Positions 51,398-61,600 of a stretch of 64,000 nucleotides of DNA are shown in pieces (position 1 is the stretch's first letter; each line of letters begins with the position of its first letter). Source of the stretch: Orychophragmus violaceus (lineage: Eukaryota > Streptophyta > Magnoliopsida > Brassicales > Brassicaceae); contig CM058239.1 of NCBI GenBank assembly GCA_030180135.1, positions 42,171,270 to 42,235,269 on the forward strand. Reading direction: 5' to 3'. A model generated the notes under the pieces. It searched no databases and was not told the origin of the DNA. It was given only the letters and a program-made list of their open reading frames with translations. The position numbers and the translations under genes were made by a program.

Positions 51398-52431
51398 CAC
51401 TTGCAGCCCCTAGTGATGACAAAGATCTCAGTTAGGTTTTTTTTTTGAAAAGCTGGTAGAAGTGAAGATTCATAAGGAAGAATCAGTGCATGGAAAATGC
51501 AGAAACACATGAGATGAAATCTTAGAACCAACCTCAGATGTTTTTTTTAAAAAAGAAGAAGAAAAAACTACCCTCAGATGCAAACCAAGATCAAGAAAGA
51601 AGCATGAAAGATGAGATTAATTACCAGAGACGACAGCTAGATCGTTTCATAGTTCAGAATCAAAATTAAATTAAATACACAACCCGTAACTGATAAAAAA
51701 CATTTATTACGGATGAAATATTTTCTGAAAAGAAAACAGGTCCAACTAATAAAAATAATTAAGACACTATCTGAACATTCATGAGAAAAATAAGGATTGT
51801 GTAGTTTCTGTTTGTAATATTTTTGGATCGAACTGGGAAAATATATTTATTTAGAAACATGCATCCAAAGACCACACAACACAAACTAAATTATACACTT
51901 TTCTTTTTGACTTTTTCTACAAAAAATCCAGATTTTCTTTCACTTTCTATTGTTTTCTTTCATTTTCTTACCTTCTTTAGCTTCAGAGAAAATGAAAGAA
52001 AGAAGAAAAAAGGGCCAAGAATGATTTTCTCTCTATAGTCTCTCGAGATTTTGGAGTGTTCTCACTTTCTCTCTCTCTAAGTTTTTTTTCTTCTTCTGCT
52101 GAGTTTCTTTCCCGTAGCAATAAATGGGGAGTAAATTTCCCATTAAATACTTACCGGACCAGAAGGGTAAACGGCAGACCTTTTGTTTTAAACGTCGATA
52201 ATTGACGGAATGTAACGGATGAAAAGAAAACGCTCGTCTATCTCTTTCCGTTAACAGCTCCGTCTTCCGACGTGCGCTTATATTATTGGGACTCCGTACG
52301 TTTTCCTCGAAACAAGCGACATCTCAAAGTCAAAATATTACTCACTACGCGTTAACCGCGTGCGTGCTAGACACTGCATTGTGCGTGCCAAAACTGAAGA
52401 AAATATATATACAATATACATATATATTATA
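51398..52431 (-). promoter_or_regulatory. 5' leader and proximal promoter of HDG5
   Basis: This 1-kb region upstream of the HDG5 start has CT-rich leader-like stretches (51900-52090 on the plus strand) and no coding gene. The left edge of the LINE insertion (poly-T at 52432) therefore sits only about 1 kb from the start codon. I found no perfect L1 box (TAAATGYA). Confidence 0.5.
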
Positions 52432-52786
52432 CTTTTTTTTTTGTTAAAAGGATTTTCAAATTAAAGCAGGAGAATAAAAAAGTTTTTACAAGCCCAATCC
52501 AAGCTAGTAGCACACACCTTAAAAAGTATTAAGGCGTAGCCAAAAATTATTAGAAATTAAGAAGAAGCAATTTTGAACCCAACTCAAATGAAGCCCAAGA
52601 CGAAAGCTTGAAGGAGAAAGCCCAAAGCTGAGTGTTGTAGTCGTCGCCGTACAGGTAGTTACTCTGAGGAGAAAGGTTGGTGAGATTCGATTTATGATCC
52701 TCCAATCTAGCGAGATTTCAATTCTCAGATACGAGTCCAATACTGAGATGGTTCTTGATAGGTAACCGAGAGAGCTGGCGAAGATT

Positions 52787-55700
52787 CTATGGAGGAGACG
52801 AAGCTGTCCAGATTCCATACATCGCCGAGGCCAGAACTGGATTTGTGTCTCTGAAAGATGCAATTTTGTTCCTCACTGTCCGATCAATCCCGTTTGCCAA
52901 GAAATCCACCGATCTATATATCGATCTGTGGAGCCTATTGTTCCTCTCGGACCAGATAGCGTGAACTACGCACTGCCAAGCAAGTAAGCAAAGACGTTTC
53001 TTCTCTTTAGTTCCTATAAGGTTTTGTAGGTCCTGCAGTTGAGCATTCCATGTCCTGACAGCTTGAATATCACATCTGCAGGAAGTACTAGACCAGATGC
53101 TCCATGAGAAGGCACAATGGAATAGAAGATGATCTCTTGATTCTTCAACAACGCCACAGAGTAAGCATTTGCTATCGGTATTTAGACCCCAATTAAGAAG
53201 TCTATCTCTTGTCGGGCATCTATTTAGGACCATCAGCCATGTTAAAAAACAGTGTTTAGGAATACCTCCCTTTATCCAGACGACTTTAGCCCAAGGTTTA
53301 AGGGAGCTTCTGTCCCTTAGTTCATTATAAACTTGACCCGTATTAAACCTGCTCTCCACTTTGCCATCAATTACCCAAGTATAGCTATCCTCTACTTCAG
53401 TCAGTTGAACCGTAGTTAAGTGTACCTGTAAAATGAGTTGGTTTTCTGTTCTTGTTGCAGGTATTATCCAAGAACCCGAGGGACAAAGCTCAGCTATAGT
53501 TGTCTTCGATGATATACCTAGATGAGAGTGGCAGCCTTGTATGAAGTCGTTAAGCGAGCCAAATAGTGACCAGTGGTCCGACCAGAATCTGCAGGACTTA
53601 CCATTTCCTAGTTGCATTTTTATCCAGGTAAAAGCTTGGCCTCTGACTTTGATAAGCTTGTTTGCTAACCAAGAAAATCGAGCATTAGTTTTTGTTGTCC
53701 AGAAATTGTTGACAGAGCCTTTAAGAACTTCCTTTATGTACCATGCCACCCAAATAGACCCAGATTGGAAAAAAAGAAGCCATATAAGCTTGTAAGTGCA
53801 TGCTCTGTTCCAAGTTATAAGGTCCTTTAGACCCAATCCACCTTCAGCTTTAGGCTTAGTAATTGATTCCCAAGAGACACGAGCACCATAGTGACTATCC
53901 AGGTTCCCATTCCACAGGTAAGATGCACATAACGAATTAATTTTCTTTATGAGAGCCTTTGGGATAACAAAAGAAGAGCACCAAAAGTTAGTTATCCCCA
54001 CAATAACTGTACTTAGAAGTTGTAGTCTACTAGCAAATGATAGGGCTTTAGCACTCCATGAAGTGACTCTTTCTTGTATTTGATGGATCATTGGAGCACA
54101 GTTAGCAGCATTTAGTTTCTTAGTGCATAATGGAATACCCAAATATCTGACTGGTAATGTGCCTTGTTGTATACCGGTGCTGAAACTAATCACATCTGTT
54201 TCTGCTGTAGTTAAGCCAGCCGCAAAGAAGGACGTTTTTTGATAACTCACAGCTAAGCCCGAGCGAAGTTGAAATTCATGAAGCACTTGAAGAACGTTCT
54301 GAACTGAATTCAAGGAGCCATCCACAAAGATGAGGAGGTCGCCAGCGAAGCTAAGGTGAGTGAGCTTGGTATTTTTACATTTAAAATGGTAGTCAAACTT
54401 TCCTTCTGCTGCTGCCTTGTCTAGCATAGAGGATAGACAGTTCATAGCCACAACAAAAAGGTAAGGGGAGAGAGGGTCCCCTTGCCTTAATCCACGTTTC
54501 CCCTTGAAATACCCATGAACAGACCCATTATAACTGACTGTGAAACTCGTTGTGCAAACACAAGCACGTAGCCAGAAAATATAGGTAGAAGGGATGTTTA
54601 GGCTTAGCAGACAGTTGAACAAGAAATCCCAAGAGAGAGTATCGAATGCTTTGGCTATGTCTACCTTTAGTGTAATTCTCTTAGGACCTTTGTTTTGGTG
54701 ATACCCTGTAACTATCTCGCTAGCTAGAAGAGTGTTTTCAACTAGCAACCTTCCTTGGACAAAAGCAGTTTGATTCGGCATGATTAGTTGAAGCAGAAGA
54801 GGCTTTAATCTCTTGACCAGGAGCCTAGATATCACTTTATAGAGAGTATTGAGACAGCTTATAGGACGATATTCTGAGATAGAAGTAACTCATGGTTTCT
54901 TTGGAATAAGAGATAGGATAGTAGAATTAGCAGCCAGAGGTAGAAAACCAGAAGTGAAAAATTTGAGAATGCAATTAACCACTTCTTCACCCACAATAGA
55001 CCAAGCTCCTTTGTAGAAACCTGAGGTTAAACCGTCTGGACCAGGGGCCTTGTTGGGGTTAATTTTGAATAAACCCTTGGTTATCTCCTCAGGTGAAGGT
55101 AAGGTAACCATGGCTTGAGCCTGAGCAAGATCACAACGGAAGGAGGTGAGACTTTGAAACCAGGCTGGAGGAGAAGCACAAGGTGGCGACTGGAACGAAT
55201 TAGGTCCGAGGATGGACTGAAAATGCTGCACGGCCAGTAAGCTCATTTCTATGGGGTCAGAGACCACTCTACCCGAAGGTAAAGTAAATGATCTGATAGC
55301 GTTGAAACTCTGTCTTGTCATGGCAACCCGGTAGAAAAAAGCAGTACACAAATCACCTTCCTTAAGCCACTGAATACGAGATTTTTGTTTGAAATAACTC
55401 TCCTCAATTGAACGCAGGAAATTCCACTTCTGGTGTAAGTCTCTCTCTTCTTGAAAAGAACTCTCCGAAGGATTCTGAAGCGCAGCAACCTGCACAGATT
55501 TTAACAGCTCGTTAGTTTCTAAAACCCTCACTTGAATTTGGGAAAAGTTCTCTCGGTTTAAGTTCTTAAGCTCTCTCTTTAAAAGTCTCAGCTTCCAACA
55601 TAACGCGGCCAAGTCTAAAGCAGCACTTCCAGAAAGAATCCAAGCATCAGTCACAACTTGAAGGAAATTAGGGTGTTTGGTTAGGTAGTTGAAAAACTTG

Positions 55701-56446
55701 AAGGGACGGGTACCGGCTTGAGGTAAGGTCACTGCAAGGTCTACTATACTAGGGCTATGATCTGAGAAGGATGGGGGCTGGAAGAAGGTGGCGCTAAGAG
55801 GAAAGGAGGCGATCCAACTGCTATTGACCAGAACACGGTCTAGCTTCTTTGCAACCGGGGCACTAGGCCGACAGTTTGACCATGTGAAAAAGGGACCCTG
55901 AAATCTCAAGTCAAAACAACCCACTTGGGTGAGACAATCTCTGAACACTAGCATTGTGCTGTTTTGTAGGACAAAATCAGGGATAGAATGCTCCATTGGA
56001 TGGATGATCTCATTGAAGTCACCACCAATTATCCATGGTCTTGTGTCCGTAGAGAAATTGCTATGGATGTTTAGGATGTCAACCCACAAGTCAGCACGTT
56101 GATCACTGTGATTGAGGGCGTAAACCGCAGTATAGATGAACTGAGGTTTTCCAGGGATATTAACTTCACAGGTAACAGATTGGGCAGACTGAAACAGGAT
56201 CCTGAAAGTAACCGGGTATCTCCATATGACAATAATCCTTCCATCAGGATCAGAAGCATGATTCGACAAAAAATTCCATTCCTTACAAAGCTTGAGCATG
56301 ATATGGTTCAGATTCTGCTCCTTAATGTGAGTTTCTAGTAAAGATCCAAAAAGAGGTTGGTGGCTAGTCAACCAATTACAAAAAGGTGTGTGCTTGTCCG
56401 GTTCGTTTAGTCCACGGACATTCCAAAAAAAGTTCTTGATATTCAT
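52787..56446 (-). pseudogene. LINE ORF2: endonuclease-reverse transcriptase, inactivated
   Basis: The frame runs about 1220 codons with a single in-phase TGA at 54890-54892, just after LIPKKP where a glycine is expected. The N-terminal APE-like endonuclease (about residues 1-225) keeps WNVRGLN, the LLETHI glutamate, GGDFNE and SDHSP. The reverse transcriptase has GPDGLTSGFYK, EYRPISCLN, VDIAKAFDTLSWDFL and GLRQGDPLSPYLF. Its catalytic FADD box reads FAGD, the first active-site aspartate changed to glycine. A zf-RVT domain (PKHCFLTWL...CLLCG) and an RNase-H-like tail follow. The stop and the active-site change independently show that it is dead. Confidence 0.88.
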
Positions 56447-56463
56447 AGGGAAGGTTTTTGAGA

Positions 56464-58332
56464 CTCCTCAGAAGGAGGAGCTCTAGATGCAACTGAAGAA
56501 GAAAAGATAAAAGGATTAACAGAAACATTTGAGGGAGCAGAACCGAATTCATCAAAAGATAGAGGAATAGAATTCTGAGGTAAAGACAAAAGGGGGAGGA
56601 GAAGAGTTTAGAGTGGGGCTGGAGCGTGATCTTTTTAGTGATTTTTTTCTGTGAATTTCTGGTGTAGAGAGGACTTTTTGCCCTCCAGGAGCAAGAAGGA
56701 AAACAGGAGGAGCGAAAGAGGGAGGGCCAAAAGAAGAGCTTGTGTTTATGGAACAAGGAGCTAAGTTTTGTTGAGTAGGAAGTTGCAGAGCAGCGAGCAA
56801 AGAGTTTTCAAAAGTAGGAGGGCCAAAGGGTTCCTTGGATGGTTCCGTAGGATTAGAGCAAGAAGCTTGATTGACCAAATCAGTCGCAGTGGGGAGTTGA
56901 GACTGGGGACCATTTGACTGTTTTACCCATTATTTACCTTTTGCAGGAGCAGTAACAATAGCTTGAACCTTTTTTGATTTGAAATTTTTCTTTTGCAGGA
57001 GCAGCTTTAGTATTAACTGGAGCTTTGTGGACAGGAGGCGAAAAAAGGAGGCAGTTCTTAGCCACATGACCAAGTTCTTGACAGTGAGAACAAGTGGGTG
57101 GGATCCAAGGGTAATCAACCTCCACTTCTACAACTTGACCATTCTGACGTTGAAATTCAACCACTCGAGGTAAGACTTTTGAAAACTCAACTTCAACCTT
57201 GATATGGGACATTGACAAGCTAACAATGTTGAGTGTGAACTCATCAATCTCCTTGGGTTCTCCCACAAGGCCACCTATCAGACTATAGCCGTTGCTATGC
57301 CTTAAATCCAGTGGAATATCCTTAAAATGAGCCCATAGATCGAATGAGGTAGGAATGTGAGAACCAGTAGACGGTTTTGTGGACCATTGCTCAGTATGAA
57401 ACATTGATTCACCCACATACCAAACACCTTTTTCTAGGATCTTTTGGCGGATAAAGTCATTAGGGATTCTCACCAACATAGATCTTGTTAATGGGTTGTT
57501 GTGGATTTCTAGTCTTCTGCCTTTTCCCCACATATGGCTTAACACACTTTGTATTTGACTGTAGGGCGGAGGACGACCATTGAAGTAACAAATGATGAAG
57601 TCTTTGTGTAATTTAGCGCCTTGATTGAAAACTTCATCAGGAATGAGGACTCGGGGCCTTCCTGTTTCTGATATTATGGCAGGAGCAAGCCTGTGCAAGG
57701 TTTTGTTGTTAGAAGCACGCATGCGCTCTACGAAGGTAGGAGGAACGGGTTGAAGCAATGGGTTAACTGGTTTATGATTGTCAGCAGTAGGGTTAGACGG
57801 GATGGTTACTACTGGTGGAGTAACAACAGCTAATGGTTGGGTAGGGGTCATAGAAGGAGTGGGATGGGGTCGATTTGCAATAGACCCAGATTTCTTGGAT
57901 GAGTTAGATGCTTTGTTGGACTCTAAGGGAGAGGTTTGTCTGATTTCAGAATCACACAGTTTTTAGGAACAGTATTCTCAGATCCAGAATGATGAACAGT
58001 AAACCCTTCACTTTCTGGAACAGTAGTAGCAGCTTATATCGTGAGAGCATCAGCTATTTGAGAGGACTCTTCAGAAGCCAAAGGAGCAAGTGAAAAGTGG
58101 AGCCAAGACTGAATATGCGGCAACAGTAACAGAGGGATTGACAAGCTTAGAGGATAAGGTATGGGGAGAAAGAGGAGGGAAATGACTAGGAGATAGGATG
58201 GAGGCTTGGTCGGGGGGGTCTGGCGGGAGGGGGGGGAGGGCGAGCATGCTTGGCACCAGGAGTGACGAGCATGGGATTCAGACCGGAAGACTTCTCAGAC
58301 GAGAACCAACGATTCTCCGGAGAGCGAGACAT
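56464..58332 (-). pseudogene. LINE ORF1: DUF4283 nucleic-acid-binding protein, frameshifted
   Basis: The start is MSRSPENRWFSSEKSS at 58332. The frame shifts in a C-rich tract near 58215-58240 and again before the main open segment (57851-56934). That segment holds DUF4283 (about PDEVFNQGAKLHKDFIICYF through VWYVGESMF) and a zinc knuckle CSHCQELGHVAKNC. A further proline/serine-rich tail is spread over other frames down to about 56464, close to the ORF2 start. Several indels break it. Confidence 0.7.
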
Positions 58333-58435
58333 TTTTAAATTTCAGTGTTTACTTTATATATTACTTTCATTAACCAGGATAAAATACTTCGTTTGTTTGA
58401 AATATAAGACCGGCAAGGAAAAAAATTAAAAGGAT

Positions 58436-58808
58436 GTTATTGGTTTGTCTATTTTAGTGTATTTGCCTTGATTTTAAAATCTAATAGATAAATTTTATTA
58501 ATACTTGTGAAATTCGTAGGTTTTATTCGGATTTGAGTCTTTGTATTTTAACTTAAAAATCTATCAAAATTCATTCAAATTCATGATTAAATCAAATCCA
58601 TATGTAAATCTATACTATTGAATAACACTTGATTTTAACTTGGATTTTAAAATCATAGAACCAATAACATAAGATTTAATTAGAATTCTAAAATCATAGA
58701 ACCAATAACACATGGTTTTGATAAAGATTTTACAATCAATGATCAAATAACACATGATTTTACTTGGATTTAAGAATCCACTCAAATGCATAAAGTTAAA
58801 CCAATAAC
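58436..58808. mobile_element. MITE with perfect 11-bp inverted ends
   Basis: GTTATTGGTTT (58436-58446) is matched by its exact reverse complement AAACCAATAAC (58798-58808), enclosing 373 AT-rich bp with repeated AAAATCATAGAACCAATAAC words inside. There is no coding capacity and no clear target duplication, so the superfamily is unassigned. Confidence 0.6.
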
Positions 58809-59379
58809 CCCTGCTAAGTTTAAAAGAAAAAACTAAACCGACGGAATAACAAAATATCCCCGAAAGAAAATTAAACCTACAACAAAAAAGAATAAATGAG
58901 AATCAAAATATAGCAATAACAACTCAAACTTGTAAATCTTAACACCCGCAATGAAAAAGAGCAAAATTTATTAATGTTGTACACGACTCACCAAATGATA
59001 ACATCAACAATCTGAAAATTCTCAGAGAAACACTCTCTCAAACATATACCAAAAGAACCAAGACTTCATAACCCGATAAGGAAAGACCCACTATTAGATC
59101 TCTAAACCTCTTTCGGAAACGGTTGCGATGCAATCTCATCCGCCCGCAAACTACCTTGATAGAAATCCTAACAAACCCAAATCTCCAACGAAGTCTAACC
59201 AACCGAAAACCTGATTCCTAGCCGAAACCGAAAAGCAGGATCCTAAGTGACCATTGGACAGACCTGCAGTAGCTATATGACTATTAGAAAATCACACACG
59301 GATCAACCTACCAAGAAAACCCATATCAGTTCAGGTATTCAGAGGATCCATAACTAACTTCACCATTTATCTTGACTTA
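58809..59379. other. Intergenic DNA, no gene seen
   Basis: A-rich sequence without a supported coding frame, between the MITE and the Athila-like remnant. Confidence 0.4.
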
Positions 59380-61139
59380 ATTTTCTTACCCAGGGGCTTG
59401 GTATACATTATATCGGACTCCTTTGACAGTCCTGAAAGGTCTGTAAATCTGTCTGAATATGGTTCCCTTCTCCCTTCCCTTCAAGCAAAGTAAAAAAAAA
59501 GGTAATAAATTGCGGATAAGCTAGTAGCTTCGAAGTGATCATGTGAGTGGTAGTTACCTCTATTACCTCATGTGCATTCATGGAATGTGTCCAAAGTAAT
59601 ACCTCAATGAGGGAAGAGCAGCTGATAAAAAAAATGATACCCAGTGGAAAAAATCAGCTGCTGAAGTGAGAAAGGGAGAAGAAAGGAACCAGAAGCTGAC
59701 AGTCTGCAATTAGGGAACTGCTGAGTAAGAGTCCATCTGTCCTTTGATCAATACCCCCTCGGTAAGACCGCACTTAATTACTTACAGAAGTAAGTGTGCT
59801 GAATTTGGATTTCTTTTCTTGATTGTGGTGCTTACTTGGGACAGTTGCTAAGTGTGGGGGAAGTAAATTGTGGTCTTGATTTCTGCAGGAATGTTTTCAT
59901 GTGGATTACTAAATGAATGTGAATGTGATGCTCTTAGGACGAAATGAGTTTCCGTGTTTTCAAACCTCTTTTTCATACTTTGGTTTTAATGTCTCTTGAG
60001 GGCAAGCAAAAGCTAAGTGTGAGGGAGTTGATATATCATGGTTTTCTAGGTTTTCAACCATGATATAAGTGTATATATTGAGTCTTTAACCTTGTATTTC
60101 GAGTCTATCGAGTCTTTTACAGGTTAGCATACAAATGGAGCAAAGCTAGGAGTTTTTGGACATTTCTGGAGCATTCTGCAAGAAGCAAAAGTTGGAGCCG
60201 TAACCAGACCTTAATGTCGACCGACATCACCTTTAGTGTCGGTCGACACTGAAGCCCAACGAGACTATTACGCGAGTGAAGAACATCTTTTGAAGAATTT
60301 CAAGAAAGTCCAGAAGTTTCAATATTTCTAATTCAGCCCCAAACGTGTTTAGACTATTAATTAGGTTTTTGATAGTTGTTTCTCTGGTCTTTTGTTCTTG
60401 CTTTAGGATTTTGGAAACTTGAGGAGATTATTTCTATTGGGGCTGATCTGCTACTATGTAACCTTTGAGAGAAGGATTTCGAACTCTGTTATCTATATCT
60501 ATTCAGTCTTTGGTTTTCTATTCAATATGTGTTGTCTAATTGATATCATGTCTGAGTAGTAACCTTTGTTAGATTTAGGGATTCTCATTGGGTTTTCATG
60601 CTTTGTTAGATATCTAAATAGTTAGGATTATAAAACTATTTGTTCATCACCTAAGTTGTGATTAAAACTGAATTCTGGACTGATTACCTAAGGTTTATAT
60701 TTGACTAGATACAAAGAGATTTGGTTTAGGAGAATTGTGAACTAAAGAACTTGCGACTAATGCTTGTATAGAACTCTAAGATTTCAAAGAGATTTGAATC
60801 GTTAGGTTGCTAGACATAGAGAATAACTGCAGCGAGATTTGATTTATTTGACATTTTTTATTCCAGTTCTTGAACATGTGCTTAATCTGAATCCTGATTA
60901 GTTAAGTGTCTAGCATTGCATGATTTCTTGAGAACTTCCTAAGTCTAGCGCTTTTTTCCCATCGAAAACACACTTTTAATTACTTGCATATTTACTGCTT
61001 CATTTGTCTTAGCTTAATTCAACTACATATAATCTATCACGTGAAACTTGAGTCTTTGTGGATTCGATACCCTTGATATTACATCGTTCGACACTGTACA
61101 CTTGCAGTTAGAAAATATGGATTAAGATTTGGCCTATCA
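59380..61139 (+). mobile_element. 3' end of a second Athila-like element (truncated)
   Basis: The segment 59380-60028 is related, on the opposite strand, to the 3' internal region at 2150-2460 and 4080-4400 (ACCCAGTGG, GTTACCTCTATTACCTC and CAAGCAAAAGCTAAGTGT words). A polypurine tract (AAGTGTGAGGGAGT) precedes an LTR of 1111 bp, 60029-61139, with ends TGATA and TATCA. The 5' part of the element is missing. The LTR holds a palindrome pair at about 60213-60250, with cores TCGACCGA and TCGGTCGA 22 bp apart, so the same signature is kept with different bases. Confidence 0.8.
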
Positions 61140-61600
61140 ATAACCAAGCAGTCTCGTCCTCAAGGAGCTTTCTCGAATAGTATTATGCCAATATATTTCT
61201 CAACTTAAAATTCAGCTACTGCATCCTAAATTTCTTTCTCATAACGATTCACAAAACTCTCTTCATCTTCATAATTTTTGGCTTGTTATCCTTTACCTTC
61301 CACATTTTCAGCTTCTGCATCTTCTTCAATATTATTCTCAGTCCCAGTCTTAGCGAAATCCTGCAAAAAAAAAAAGGTATTTGTTAAGCAGTGCAAGACA
61401 AAGCTGAAACTCGAATTTGTTAGTAACATTGATGAAATGAAACCTGTGTTAAAATTTCTTTATGATTCCCATAAATCATAAATCATGTCAGCCTCTGAAT
61501 GATATTAACATAAGCGAAAGTGTACCTTTTGGATCCATGGTTTGTGTATTGAATTTGGCTATAGCTCTTCCACGACAAACCCAATATAGCTTTAGTTCTC
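61140..61600. other. Short unassigned stretch
   Basis: A minus-strand stretch at about 61285-61360 reads as an acidic exon-like peptide (DFAKTGTENNIEEDAEAENV, stop soon after) preceded by a splice-acceptor-like CAG. It could be a gene fragment, but I cannot identify it. Confidence 0.3.

Larger units (their letters stand above)
52432..58350 (-). mobile_element. L1-like LINE, degenerate, upstream of HDG5
   Basis: A T-run at 52432-52442 marks the poly(A) tail of an element transcribed right to left. About 5.9 kb carries the two ORFs of a plant L1-type LINE: ORF1 (DUF4283 plus zinc knuckle) and ORF2 (endonuclease plus reverse transcriptase plus zf-RVT). A TATATATTA word flanks the tail at 52421-52429 and recurs near 58355, a possible but imperfect target duplication. 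The 5' end lies just beyond the ORF1 start at 58332. Both ORFs are mutated, so it is immobile on its own. Confidence 0.8.
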
